A DNA stretch of 64,000 nt from Swaminathania salitolerans (GTDB lineage: Bacteria; Pseudomonadota; Alphaproteobacteria; Acetobacterales; Acetobacteraceae), in NCBI RefSeq assembly GCF_025994315.1, contig NZ_BAQE01000032.1, one strand, 5' to 3'. The notes beneath the pieces are model-generated. The model had not been told where the DNA came from. It was given only the letters and a program-made list of their open reading frames with translations, and made no database searches. Positions 24,065 through 33,026 of this stretch are shown here, piece by piece; positions within the stretch are counted from its first letter, which is position 1; every line of letters begins with the position of its first letter. A program made the translations under genes and the position numbers.

Positions 24065-24345
24065 GAGGGGGCGATGGCGTCGATTTCGACGGGGATATCG
24101 GGGTGGAACAAGCCAGCCACCCCGATCGGCGCGCTGGCTGGCGGCCGGTCAGGATCGACGCAGCGATTCCGGATGCTCCTGATCGTGGGGAGCTGGGCAG
24201 GCTGATAGTCCCGGACGTATATCGTCAGCCTGACCGACATCCGCGACGCCGACGCCAGCGTTTGCCAGCGCGACGGACGCGCGCGCTCCTGCTCCGGGAC
24301 CAGCCTTGCCGCTCCGGCATGAAATCTCCGGGGAGGCGTCTTCGC
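24065..24345 (-). pseudogene. Frameshifted ridA/YjgF-family remnant
   Basis: Minus-strand pieces in different frames reconstruct the C-terminal half of a RidA-like enamine/imine deaminase: ALANAGVGVADV in one frame joins VRLTIYVRDYQPAQLP, then RPPASAPIGVAGLFHPD and VEIDAIA in another. Removing a single G near 24233-24240 restores the expected ADV-VRLTIYV junction. A second shift is needed near 24285 to join RFHAGAARLVPEQE upstream. The N-terminal part and a clean stop are not recognisable. RidA proteins remove reactive enamines made by PLP enzymes. The remnant is recognised from memory of the family, so the call is moderate; a base-calling error could explain one shift but hardly all. Confidence 0.6.
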
Positions 24346-24539
24346 AGCGCTGCTCATCGTATCTGCTTTTCCGGTGAACAGCCCAGTGCCGATTGCGGTT
24401 CTGTTCGGCAGATGAGCGGAAAACGCGAGTTTCATGAACTCGAATCGAATCAGTTGACCGTCGAAGGGAAATGACTCCCTCAGGGAGCGGAATCGCGGGG
24501 CTGCTCGCGTGGGCGACTGATTTCAGGGGGGGAAGATAC

Positions 24540-24920
24540 ATGAGTGAAGAGATCGTGCTCTATGGGATTGCGACCTGTGCCACGGTGCGCAAGGCGCGGC
24601 ACTGGCTGGACGCGCACGGAATTGCCTGTCGCTATCACGATCTGCGCAAGGATGGGTTCACCCGGGCCGATCTCGTCGCATGGGCGGAGGCTTGCGGCTG
24701 GGAGAGGCTGGTCAATCGTGCGGGAACGACCTGGCGGCGTCTCTCCGGACAGGAGCGGGATCTTTCCGGAGCCGAGGACGCCATCGCGCTCATCCTGGCC
24801 CATCCCGCAGTCATGAAGCGCCCGCTTCTCCGCATCGGGGATCGTTTTCACCTCGGTTTTCGCCCGGAGCAATACGCGGCGCTGTTTGGCGCCGATGGCG
24901 GGAAATCGCGTCCAGAATGA
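24540..24920 (+). CDS. ArsC/Spx-family thioredoxin-fold protein (YffB-like)
   Basis: This 126-residue protein of the arsenate-reductase-like family starts VLYGIATCATVRKARHWLD, with a single redox cysteine C13. It continues with YHDLRKDGF and the late motif MKRPLLRIGDRFHLGFRPEQY, typical of YffB/Spx-like proteins. These often act in thiol chemistry rather than arsenate reduction, and no ars genes are nearby. ATG 24540 has GGGGGGAAG upstream. Its last 110 bp overlap the end of the convergent LTA-synthase-like gene. Confidence 0.85.
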   Translation: MSEEIVLYGIATCATVRKARHWLDAHGIACRYHDLRKDGFTRADLVAWAEACGWERLVNRAGTTWRRLSGQERDLSGAEDAIALILAHPAVMKRPLLRIGDRFHLGFRPEQYAALFGADGGKSRPE

Positions 24921-26316
24921 GACGATGCAGCCCTGCAGGCGTGACGTCGCGCGTCACGCTGGCGGCGGGTCTTACTCCGGAACGGGAAAAAGGCACCACG
25001 ACATAGGGGGTGGATCGGTCGGGCCCCGCCTCGCTGTGCTGCGGGATGGACGGTCTGTGATCGCCGAAGAAGACCAGCACGGCGTCGCTCCCTTTTTCGT
25101 CCAGTGCATCCATCACGAGGCCGAGCATCGTGTCGCTGTTGCGCCGATGAAGCGCATAGGCCTCCGCCCCGCCAGCCTCCTTCAGACGGCCGTCAGACCA
25201 GGGGCCGTGATTCTCCATGGTGACGCCATAGATGAGCGGCGCATGTCCGTCCGGTCCGATCAGGGAGGCGATGAACGCCCCGAAAGCGACGTCGCCGATA
25301 TAAGGGCCGAAGCGAGGCGCATTGCGGAAGGACTCCTCGCCTATGAGGCGGGTAAACCCGAGCTCCGGCATGATCCGGTCGCGTGCATAAAACTTCATGT
25401 CATGCGGGTGGACGAATAACCGCTCCGGATAGAGGCGCGCGAGCTTGTTGCCGAGGCCGTGGCTCGCTTCGCTCCCGGCGGTCAGGAACGGATCGAAGGC
25501 GCGGAACCCGAGATCTGTCTCCTCCCGGCCCGACAGAACGCCGTATTCGGTGCGCATGGTATAGGCGCCGAACCCGCTCACGAGAAGGCGGCCGCTCGCT
25601 TCTGCCCGTGCTCTCGCCCTTGCGAGATTGGGCAGATCGACCTGCGTTTCCGATCCCAGTGCCATGTCGCAGAACGACTCGCATTGGAGGATGACGAGGG
25701 TGGGGGCAGAGGGCGCTGGCGGCTCCTGGGACGCAGGTTCCGGAGGGGGCGTTTCCTTCCAGCGTCGCCAGTAGAGCACGAGCGTCGCCAGCAGACCGTG
25801 ACGCGCGAAATCCTGCGCGAGGCAGGGGCGGGACATCAGGCTCTTGTCGGAAATCAGCGCGCGGAGGGTCGCGAAAGCGAGAAGGGCGGTGATCGCCCCT
25901 GCGATGCGCGTCGTCGTCGCCCCGTGCCACGAAACGACGGCAAGCGTGACGAGCATGAGGGGGAGCCCGACGAGCAGGGCGGCCCGGGCGAGCGGCGAGA
26001 TTGCGTGCAGATAGAATTTCGGTTCCTTCAGGAAGGATTTCGCGACCACCAGATCGCTGAACACCAGAGGTTCTCCGAGAATTCCCAGCTTCGCATTGGA
26101 AGAAAGAGCGAGAATCAGCAGAAGCGCCAGAACCAGCAGACAGGACACGGCCGGCGAGCCGGTCATCGCACTGCAGATGCCGAACATCAGCGCGGAAAGA
26201 CTGCCGGCCAGTTCGAATCCCCGGCGGCTACGCAGACCGCGTCGCGGGATGGCGAGACAATCGAGTATGCCGCTGCCGGTCACAGCGAGCGTGGCAAAAA
26301 CCAGATAGCGGAGCAT
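24811..26316 (-). CDS. LTA-synthase-like membrane sulfatase/phosphotransferase
   Basis: This 501-residue membrane protein has several N-terminal helices (YLVFATLAVTGSG, LVLALLLILALSS, ALLVGLPLMLVTLAVVSW). A periplasmic alkaline-phosphatase-superfamily domain follows (LVILQCESFCDM, TMRTEYGVLSG with the likely nucleophile Thr, MKFYARDRIMPELGF, GVTMENHGPW, LVFFGDHRPSIP). That layout matches LtaS/OpgB-type enzymes, which transfer glycerophosphate or phosphoethanolamine onto glycans. It heads away from a kpsC/kpsS block, so a role in modifying a surface polysaccharide is inferred. The frame opens earlier only through TTG codons; ATG 26316 is preferred. The C-terminus overlaps the ArsC-like gene. 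Confidence 0.75.
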   Translation of the reverse strand: MLRYLVFATLAVTGSGILDCLAIPRRGLRSRRGFELAGSLSALMFGICSAMTGSPAVSCLLVLALLLILALSSNAKLGILGEPLVFSDLVVAKSFLKEPKFYLHAISPLARAALLVGLPLMLVTLAVVSWHGATTTRIAGAITALLAFATLRALISDKSLMSRPCLAQDFARHGLLATLVLYWRRWKETPPPEPASQEPPAPSAPTLVILQCESFCDMALGSETQVDLPNLARARARAEASGRLLVSGFGAYTMRTEYGVLSGREETDLGFRAFDPFLTAGSEASHGLGNKLARLYPERLFVHPHDMKFYARDRIMPELGFTRLIGEESFRNAPRFGPYIGDVAFGAFIASLIGPDGHAPLIYGVTMENHGPWSDGRLKEAGGAEAYALHRRNSDTMLGLVMDALDEKGSDAVLVFFGDHRPSIPQHSEAGPDRSTPYVVVPFSRSGVRPAASVTRDVTPAGLHRLILDAISRHRRQTAPRIAPGENRGENDPRCGEAGAS

Positions 26317-26449
26317 GATCGAGCCGGAGATTTCTCCTGGAAAAGACGGCGTCGCGATGAATCCGCCATACAAATGCAACAAACGGAACCACTTATTGAA
26401 GGCCGGTAGTCTTCCAGCGGGGTGTCGTATTGTTTAAGACAGTTGTCAA

Positions 26450-28228
26450 ATGAAGTCGTCTGTTTTCTCCCGCATCCTGTCCCGTTCCGGTGCGCGCATC
26501 TGCGCCCGGGAGGAGGCGGATCCGATTTTCCCCGTGCCACCCTGGGGGGAAGATGCCCCTCTCGCCATCGTCTCCGGAACGTGGCCCGGGCACGGAACGC
26601 TCACGTCCGTGCAATCCGAAGACAAGGACCGTCTCTTCGCCCGGCTGGCGGCGTCTGGGCTGATCGGCCCCTTCTGGGCCGATCCCGCGCCGGCAATCGG
26701 TCCCTTCGCGCGAATCGTCGTCATGCCCGGGCGCAAGGGCGTCTGCGTATCCGTGCTTGCGACCCTCGCCCGGGAGATGCAGCCGCGTGAGACGCTGCTC
26801 TATTTCACCCATGCGCCGGATGCGGCCGTGCTCGAGGAAGTCGAAGCGTCCGGCTGGCGATATCTGGTCGGCCCGTATGCGCCCCGAAGCCTTCTTGCGC
26901 TTTCCTCCGAGATCCATGTGTTCCAGCCGGGCGCCCTTGCGGTTCAGGGCCTCGTTCAGGGGAGCAGGGTCCGGCTGCGCTCGGAGACGGGCGCGCGCGC
27001 ACTGGACGCAGGGGAGGCCTATCTGTTCCTGACAGAGGGGCTGACCTGTATCTCGCCTTATTCCGGGCAGGTTTCGGATCTTCATGCGTGCCTCGATTGT
27101 CTTGAGACGTGGAAGCGTCAGCGTGAGCGGCTTGCTGGTATTGCCGTCTGCGTCGGTATGTCGTGGTGGAAGCGACGCAGGATCCTGCAGTTCTTTTCCG
27201 ATGATCGCCGCCCTGTTTTCCGCCGGACTGCCCGTGTTGCGGTCGAAGCGGCGCGACGCAGGGAGGGGGGCATCGCGGTATGGTCGGCGCGGGTTCCGCG
27301 CGGACTGGGAAAACAGGCGCAGAAGGCCGGGGTCGGCATAGCTCTCGTGGAAGACGGCTTCCTGCGCTCGGTGGGGTTGGGGAGCGATCTTCTTCCTCCG
27401 GCTTCTGTCGTGCTCGATCGCAAGGGCATCTATTTCGATCCTTCGCGGCCGAGCGATCTCGAAGAGATACTTGGACGAACCGAATTCGACGAGGCATTGC
27501 TCGCCCGGGCTTCAGCCCTGCGTACGCGTCTCGTTGCCTCGCGAATCACGAAATACGGGATCGAATGCGCTGCCGCCCTGCTTCCGGACCGTATGGCGGG
27601 GCAGCGCAGGATTCTGGTGCCCGGTCAGGTCGCCGACGATCTCTCGATCACCCTCGGGACCGCTTTTGCCGGCGAGGCCCAGGTGAGAACGAACGAGGCC
27701 CTGCTCCAGGAGGTCAGACGGAGGAATCCGGATGCCTTCATCGTCTTCAGGCCTCATCCCGACGTCGATGCGGGGCATCGCAAGGGAGCGCTCCCGGACG
27801 AGACGGTCCTGCGTCATGCCGATATCGTCGCGCGTGGCGGTTCCATCGCCGATCTGATCGCCCAGGTCGACGAGGTCCATACCATGACCTCTCTCGCCGG
27901 TTTCGAGGGGCTCATGCGCGGATGCCGCGTCTGTACCTATGGGGCGCCATTCTATGCCGGTTGGGGGCTGACCGAGGATTTCGGGGCGCCGCCGGAACGC
28001 CGGAAGCGTGTTCTGACGCTCGATCAGCTCGTCGCCGGCACATTGCTTCTCTATCCTCTTTATCTCGATCCCGTCAGCGGTCTGCCATGCGAGGCGGAGC
28101 TCCTCGTGGAAAGGCTGCTCGACGAAACGCTCTGGCATCCCGGACCGGTGATGAGACTGAGACAGTTTCAGGGCCGTCTGCGCCGGAAGCTCGGAAGGTA
28201 CGGCGTATCCTCGCCGTGGAAAAACTGA
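26450..28228 (+). CDS. kpsC: KpsC-like capsule glycosyltransferase (beta-Kdo transferase type)
   Basis: The C-terminal two thirds match a KpsC module: MSWWKRRRILQFF, VEDGFLRSVGLGSDLLPP, RKGIYFDPSRPSDLEE, RILVPGQVADD, FIVFRPHPDVDAGHRKG, HTMTSLAGFEGLMRG and FYAGWGLTEDF. KpsC builds the poly-beta-Kdo linker on lipid for capsules. Classical KpsC has two such modules in about 675 residues. Here (592 residues) only the second is clearly kept; the first 210 residues hold a different, weakly related sequence (IVSGTWPGHGTL, FARIVVMPGRKG, FTHAPDAA). The stop shares one base with the kpsS start (TGATG). No capsule ABC transporter genes are in the window. Confidence 0.8.
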   Translation: MKSSVFSRILSRSGARICAREEADPIFPVPPWGEDAPLAIVSGTWPGHGTLTSVQSEDKDRLFARLAASGLIGPFWADPAPAIGPFARIVVMPGRKGVCVSVLATLAREMQPRETLLYFTHAPDAAVLEEVEASGWRYLVGPYAPRSLLALSSEIHVFQPGALAVQGLVQGSRVRLRSETGARALDAGEAYLFLTEGLTCISPYSGQVSDLHACLDCLETWKRQRERLAGIAVCVGMSWWKRRRILQFFSDDRRPVFRRTARVAVEAARRREGGIAVWSARVPRGLGKQAQKAGVGIALVEDGFLRSVGLGSDLLPPASVVLDRKGIYFDPSRPSDLEEILGRTEFDEALLARASALRTRLVASRITKYGIECAAALLPDRMAGQRRILVPGQVADDLSITLGTAFAGEAQVRTNEALLQEVRRRNPDAFIVFRPHPDVDAGHRKGALPDETVLRHADIVARGGSIADLIAQVDEVHTMTSLAGFEGLMRGCRVCTYGAPFYAGWGLTEDFGAPPERRKRVLTLDQLVAGTLLLYPLYLDPVSGLPCEAELLVERLLDETLWHPGPVMRLRQFQGRLRRKLGRYGVSSPWKN

Positions 28229-29568
28229 TGACCGATATCGACCAGCCCTCGCCGGAAGGAGCGCGCGCGCTCGTCGTTCCGCAGATGGCGCCTCTGCCCA
28301 GGCGCAATTTCCTTTTCCTGCAGGGGCTCATGGGGCCGTTTTTCCGAAGGATTGGCGCGGCTTTGCGCCGGGACGGCTACGGTGTCTACAAGGTCAATTT
28401 CAACGGAGGCGATGTCGCCTTCTGGCGCCTGCCCAATGGAATTGCCTATCGGGGGTCACTCGAGGCTTGGCCGGACGCGCTCAGGGCAATCATCCGTCGC
28501 TACGACATCACCGATGTCCTTCTCTTCGGCGATTGTCGCCCGATGCATGTCGAGGCCCTGACGGTCTGCCGCGAGCTTCATCTTCCGGTTCATGTGTTCG
28601 AGGAAGGATATATCCGCCCCAACTGGGTGACGCTCGAGCTCGGGGGCGTAAACGGTCATTCGAGCCTGCCGCGCGACCCGGACTATTATCGCAAGCTGGC
28701 GGCCAGCCTTCCCGACCCCGGCGGAAATGTCCATGTTCCGTCCTCCTTCCCTCGTCGCGCCGCGGAGGGGGTCGCATATAACGCGGCCGACATCCTGACA
28801 CGCCGATGGTTTCCGCACTGGAAGGATCATCGTCCCTGGCATCCGCTCAGGGAAGGGGTGGGCTGGCTGAAGCGCCTGTCCCGTCGTCGTCGGGCGGAGC
28901 GCAGAACGCAGGCACTCCTCCGCCAGATCGATTCGTTTTCCGGCCCCATGATGCTGTTTCCGCTCCAGCTCGATGCCGATGCCCAGGTCCGGCTTCATTC
29001 TGCATTCGACGGGATAGCGAGCGCTATCGAGACCGTGATCGGCTCCTTCGCGCGCCACGCTCCGCGCAATATGCTCCTGGTCATCAAGGAGCATCCGCTC
29101 GATAACGGGGTCAAGGACTGGAGGCGCCTGATACGGGAGACCGCGAAGCGCCACAGGGTCGAGGGGCGCGTCTGCTATATGGAGGCGGGGGACATCGCCC
29201 TGATCATCCATCGCGCGAAGGGTGTGGTCACGATCAACAGTACGACCGGGACGCTCGCTCTGGCCTTCGGAATCCCGGTGATCACGCTCGGCCATGCCGT
29301 GTACGATATTCCGGGCCTCACGAATCAGGGACGCCTCGATCAGTTCTGGAGCGCCCCCGGCGAGCCGGACCGGGCAACATTCGAGGCCTTCCGTCGTGTC
29401 CTGATCGAGACCTGTCTGATCCCGGGAGGATTTTTCTCCGAGCAGGGACTGGGCCTTCTGGTCGAGCGCGCCATCGAACGGCTCGAGCGTCACAGCCCGA
29501 TCGCATTCGCGGATTCGGCGCGTCATGTCGTGCCGGAACATTTCAGCACACCGAAGGCCGTCCATTGA
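28228..29568 (+). CDS. kpsS: KpsS-like capsule glycosyltransferase
   Basis: KpsS adds the first beta-Kdo to lysophosphatidylglycerol in the capsule linker. Typical features: FLFLQGLMGPFFRRIGAALRR, VYKVNFNGGD, LLFGDCRPMH, VFEEGYIRPNWVTLELGGVN, LLVIKEHPLDNG, INSTTGTLALAFGIPVITLG and a final GFFSEQGLGLL region. The frame is open far upstream inside kpsC, but ATG 28228 at the kpsC stop gives 446 residues and coupling. It is followed by a GT4 gene with a 4-base overlap. Alphaproteobacterial homologues often lie in clusters without the export machinery, as here. Confidence 0.85.
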   Translation: MTDIDQPSPEGARALVVPQMAPLPRRNFLFLQGLMGPFFRRIGAALRRDGYGVYKVNFNGGDVAFWRLPNGIAYRGSLEAWPDALRAIIRRYDITDVLLFGDCRPMHVEALTVCRELHLPVHVFEEGYIRPNWVTLELGGVNGHSSLPRDPDYYRKLAASLPDPGGNVHVPSSFPRRAAEGVAYNAADILTRRWFPHWKDHRPWHPLREGVGWLKRLSRRRRAERRTQALLRQIDSFSGPMMLFPLQLDADAQVRLHSAFDGIASAIETVIGSFARHAPRNMLLVIKEHPLDNGVKDWRRLIRETAKRHRVEGRVCYMEAGDIALIIHRAKGVVTINSTTGTLALAFGIPVITLGHAVYDIPGLTNQGRLDQFWSAPGEPDRATFEAFRRVLIETCLIPGGFFSEQGLGLLVERAIERLERHSPIAFADSARHVVPEHFSTPKAVH

Positions 29569-30788
29569 TCGCGCCGGTGCAGGGGGCCGATATCCTGCTG
29601 GATATCTCACGGCTCATCGCGAGATCCGGGCAGGAGGTTCCGACCGGCGTCGACCGGGTGGAGCTCGCCTGGGCGCGCCATCTCATCGCGCATCATGCCG
29701 ATCGACTCCATTTTTCTGCGCTTCATCCTGCGGGCCGTTACAACGTCCTGCCTTTCGCTCTTGCCGTACGGTTCTGCGAAGCCCTGTCGCGCCAATGGGA
29801 AGGGGGCGCTGTCGATGAGATCTCGGCCGATGCCCCGAAGGCACTGGGACGCAGGTTACGTCGCTCTCTCTGGCTTCCCGCGCGCCGTCGGCCGAAAGCG
29901 GGCTGCTTTCATCTCATCGTCTCGCATCATCATCTGACCCGTTCCCGCCTCGTCGGGCGTGTGCTCGCCCGTTTCGAGGCACGGCTCGCGGTCATGATCC
30001 ATGACCTCATTCCCATCGAGTTTCCGGAATATGGCCGCGAGGGCGAGGATCGCAGGCATCTCGCACGTATGAAAACGGTGCTCAGACATGCCGAGGCTGT
30101 GGTCACACCGACGGTTTGCGTCCGGGAGTCGGTCCTGCGGCTCGCGGCCCAGTTCGGGCGTCCGTCTCTTCCGGTCCATGCCGTCGCTCTGGGGACGGAT
30201 TCCGTGTCCACGAAGCGCGCCTTGCTTCCGGTCTCGATCAGACATCGCGGGCCGTATTTCCTGTTCATCTCCACGATCGAGCCTCGCAAGAATCACTGGA
30301 TGATTCTCAAGATCTGGCGGCGCCTCGTCGAACGTCTCGGACGGGATGCCCCCGATCTGGTTCTGATCGGCAAGAGAGGCTGGGAGAACGAGAATGTCGT
30401 GGATATGCTCGAGCGCTGTCCGGGCCTCGCCGAGCATGTTCATGAATTCAACAGTTTGCCGGATGCGGAGGTGCACGGACTTATCCGCGGATGCCGCGCT
30501 CTGCTGTTTCCGTCTTTCAGCGAGGGATACGGGCTGCCTCTTGCCGAGGCGCTCAATTCGGGAGCGCCCGTTCTCTGCTCCGACATCCCTGTCTTCCGCG
30601 AGATCGGCGGGTCGATACCGGATTATGTCGACCCGCTGGACGGACCAGGCTGGGAGCGTCTCATCATGAGCTACGTGGAGGATGACGGTCCGCGTGAAGC
30701 GCAGATGGTCAGGCTGGGCGACTGGAAGGGGCGCGACTGGGATACGAGCGTGGCCGAAGGGCTCGCTCGCCTCGGGATCCGGGAATGA
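29565..30788 (+). CDS. GT4-family glycosyltransferase
   Basis: This 407-residue GT-B retaining glycosyltransferase has a DISRL opening with PTGVDRVELAWARHL, VMIHDLIPIEFPEYG, YFLFISTIEPRKNHWMILK and the donor-binding PSFSEGYGLPLAEALNSGAPVLCSDIPVFREIGG. It is coupled to kpsS through TTGA (TTG start at 29565; GTG 29577 is possible), so it probably elongates the glycan built on the Kdo linker. The sugar donor cannot be told. It is the last gene on this strand before a convergent unknown gene. Confidence 0.85.
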   Translation: MIAPVQGADILLDISRLIARSGQEVPTGVDRVELAWARHLIAHHADRLHFSALHPAGRYNVLPFALAVRFCEALSRQWEGGAVDEISADAPKALGRRLRRSLWLPARRRPKAGCFHLIVSHHHLTRSRLVGRVLARFEARLAVMIHDLIPIEFPEYGREGEDRRHLARMKTVLRHAEAVVTPTVCVRESVLRLAAQFGRPSLPVHAVALGTDSVSTKRALLPVSIRHRGPYFLFISTIEPRKNHWMILKIWRRLVERLGRDAPDLVLIGKRGWENENVVDMLERCPGLAEHVHEFNSLPDAEVHGLIRGCRALLFPSFSEGYGLPLAEALNSGAPVLCSDIPVFREIGGSIPDYVDPLDGPGWERLIMSYVEDDGPREAQMVRLGDWKGRDWDTSVAEGLARLGIRE

Positions 30789-30895
30789 TCTCCGGCGTGC
30801 CGGCCCGGCTTCTGACGTGCTCGCGAGACGCGCGGCATATGACTGTCGGTCGAGGCTCCGTCAGCGATCGTCCTGCTGTTGCCGGTCCACAGAAC

Positions 30896-31612
30896 CTATC
30901 GCTTCCATTCCCCCAACGGGACCGGGACTTCGAGAGACACCTTGGAAATGGGCCGGTCTGAGACCAGTGTGGCATCAGGCTTCAGACTGCGCAGATCCAG
31001 GGTATAGAGATAGCTTTCAGAGCCTTTGTTGATGACCAGAGGCCTTGAACGACCACCGTTTTCAATCGAAAGGCTGGTTCCGGTACCAACCACTATGACG
31101 GCCTTTCGGGTGTCAGGCACGAAGGCTGATGCGATAAACCCTGCCTTTTCGCTGATACGGTCGTCGAGTTTGTGCGCCCATTTTCTCAGTTCAGAAACTG
31201 GAAGCCTCTCTTGCGGAGCCAAGGGAAGTTCGACCTGTCCGGAGAATACGATAGTCTCGCCCGGCGACAGTGCTGCCATGACACTCGGATTCTGGGCTCT
31301 CAGGCTTTGCTGTTCTGGTACGGCAATTCGACAATCCCCCTGACGGGTAATCGCAACGTGACCGCCTTCTGCTGCCAAATAGAGATGGGCGTCGCCGACT
31401 GGCTTGTCGCCCGGAGTGATCGTTCCACAGACTGTCAGCTTCATACCGGTCGGCTGGCCGTGATCAGTTTCAATGGCCTCATACACAGCCAGCATTCTGT
31501 CGAGGTTTGAAACGGCCGTTTCTGTATAGTGCGCACGGACGTCGACGTCCTCAGCCCATGCGGGAAGTGAAAAAGCAAACAGGCCTGACAACAGGACAAA
31601 CTCTTTACGCAT
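30896..31612 (-). CDS. Secreted protein of unknown function with lower GC
   Basis: This encodes 238 residues with a good signal peptide (LLSGLFAFSLPAWA, cleaved before EDVDVRAHY). The mature protein looks beta-rich, with LTVCGTITPGDKP, VAITRQGDCRIAVPEQ, ETIVFSGQVELPLAP and VVGTGTSLSIENGG; two or three cysteines could pair. I recognise no family. By hand count 31021-31140 is 64/120 G+C against 39/60 in 32001-32060 of the next gene, so it may be acquired DNA. ATG 31612 has GGAG ten bases upstream. It lies between two glycosyltransferase genes. Confidence 0.6.
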   Translation of the reverse strand: MRKEFVLLSGLFAFSLPAWAEDVDVRAHYTETAVSNLDRMLAVYEAIETDHGQPTGMKLTVCGTITPGDKPVGDAHLYLAAEGGHVAITRQGDCRIAVPEQQSLRAQNPSVMAALSPGETIVFSGQVELPLAPQERLPVSELRKWAHKLDDRISEKAGFIASAFVPDTRKAVIVVGTGTSLSIENGGRSRPLVINKGSESYLYTLDLRSLKPDATLVSDRPISKVSLEVPVPLGEWKR

Positions 31613-31849
31613 GAATCATGACTCCATTGCTTACCTGCGCGCTAGAGCATGGTCCGATCAGTCTGGCACATATTACGGAAGAAGAGTTATGCCCACCCCG
31701 GCATAGGGCAGACAAAAGAGTTCCCTTTTTGCCTGCGGCCTTGCATCGGAATCGCAAGGCCATCCGCATTCCGTTGCTTCGATCACGTCGAGCGATATCG
31801 TGTTTCCAGGCAGTGACCGAGACGCGCCTGAAGCGCGCATAGAACGCGT

Positions 31850-33010
31850 TCAAAGGGCGAGTTTATAGGCCGCATCCAGCCCGGCGCTGAAACGCCCGGG
31901 GCTGAAGGCGTCGGCGCGAACGAGGCCGTTCTGCGTCAGCTTGCCACAAAGCGCGTCGTCCTCTGCTAGCGCCTCCAGACCCGCCTGGATCGAGTCCGTC
32001 GAATGCGGATCGACAAGAAGCGCCGATCCGCCCGCGATCTCTTCGGTAGCATGACCGATACTCGTCAGAACCGGCGTTCCCAGAGCCATGGCCTCGATGA
32101 TCGGCAGCCCGAATCCCTCGGCGAGAGAAGGAAAGACGACAGCCCTGGCTTCGCCGATCGTGCGTAAAAGCGAATCGCGGCCCGACCATGGAACGATCCG
32201 TATCCGGTCCCGCTTCTCGCCCAGACGATCGAGCTCCGCGAAAAGGGCATCGGCGCCCAGGCCCGGCTGACCGATCAGGGTGAGCGGGCGTCCGGTGTCA
32301 CTCGCGGCCCAGGCCCGAACGAGACGCACCAGATTCTTGCGTCGCTCCAGCGCACCGAAAAAGACAAAACCGCCGGGCTCGACGAGGGCGGGCGCTGCCT
32401 GCACCTTTTCGACCGGGTAGGCCGACAGGTCGACAGGCTGATGAAGTGTGACGACTTTCTCCGGCGGAAGGTCGTCGAAGGCGAGCACGTCGCGACGTAC
32501 AGCTTCGCTGACCGTGATGATCAGACGGGCCTTCGCGCAGCACTGCCGGAGCATCCTGCCGAAATGGATGGGAGCGATACCGGTGAGTTCCGGATGCAGA
32601 ATCGGAATGAGGTCGTGTATCGTCACGACGCCCGGTGTTTCTGACCACTCGAGAGGGAGCGGCGTCGTCCAGTGAACCAGATCCGGTTTTTCGACCGAGC
32701 GGATCCGGGTCAATCGCCCCGTTTGCCGGAACCGGACATGAGCGACCCGATACAGATCGGGGCAGAGCCAGGAGGATTCATGAGTCCGGGCGCCCTGAAT
32801 CCGGGCGAGGCGGGACGCGCTCAGAGCACGGAGCTGTCTCTGGAGTTTCGCACCGGGGCTGTGAGGGGAAGCGAGATTGTCTTCTCCGTCTTCGAGCCAG
32901 GCGACTTCATGTCCGGCCCTGAGGGACGCAGCAGCCACATTGCGCGTATAGGTCGCAATGCCGGTTCCGCCACTGCGGCCGGTATTGCGCGTGTCGAGAC
33001 AGATCTTCAC
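31850..33010 (-). CDS. GT4-family glycosyltransferase
   Basis: This 386-residue glycosyltransferase has the opening CLDTRNTGRSGGTGIATYTRN, VTIHDLIPILHPELTGI, an acceptor-side helix pair, FVFFGALERRKNLVRLVRAW and the donor motif PSLAEGFGLPIIEAMALGTPVLTS. It shares the fold of the GT4 gene downstream of kpsS but is clearly different in sequence. A GTG at 33010 is the only good start. It follows the fatty acid hydroxylase gene with a 16-bp gap, so the two probably form one transcript. The acceptor is unknown. Confidence 0.85.
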   Translation of the reverse strand: MKICLDTRNTGRSGGTGIATYTRNVAAASLRAGHEVAWLEDGEDNLASPHSPGAKLQRQLRALSASRLARIQGARTHESSWLCPDLYRVAHVRFRQTGRLTRIRSVEKPDLVHWTTPLPLEWSETPGVVTIHDLIPILHPELTGIAPIHFGRMLRQCCAKARLIITVSEAVRRDVLAFDDLPPEKVVTLHQPVDLSAYPVEKVQAAPALVEPGGFVFFGALERRKNLVRLVRAWAASDTGRPLTLIGQPGLGADALFAELDRLGEKRDRIRIVPWSGRDSLLRTIGEARAVVFPSLAEGFGLPIIEAMALGTPVLTSIGHATEEIAGGSALLVDPHSTDSIQAGLEALAEDDALCGKLTQNGLVRADAFSPGRFSAGLDAAYKLAL

Positions 33011-33026
33011 GAAATCGGTTTCGGAA

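Larger units (their letters stand above)
23672..24539. other. Long non-coding stretch between guaA and the ArsC-like gene
   Basis: About 870 bp without an intact gene. It holds a perfect 8-bp tandem repeat (23901-23948), a decayed ridA-like sequence on the minus strand (about 24065-24345), and a short inverted repeat CCCGGG-CTAT-CCCGGG near 24049-24064. Open frames in either direction cover the repeat and look accidental. Confidence 0.6.

Noticed and set aside
23812..24435. 207-residue minus-strand open frame
   Set aside because: It joins the ridA remnant with translation of the 8-bp microsatellite and unrelated sequence; no start signal and composition not protein-like as a whole.
27280..28227. 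Upstream extension of the kpsS frame
   Set aside because: It runs through kpsC in another frame with Arg/Ser-rich sequence; kpsS homology begins at 28228 at the coupled start.
31605..31853. Short open frames on both strands between the unknown gene and GT4
   Set aside because: No ribosome sites, no recognisable motifs, and they overlap each other.
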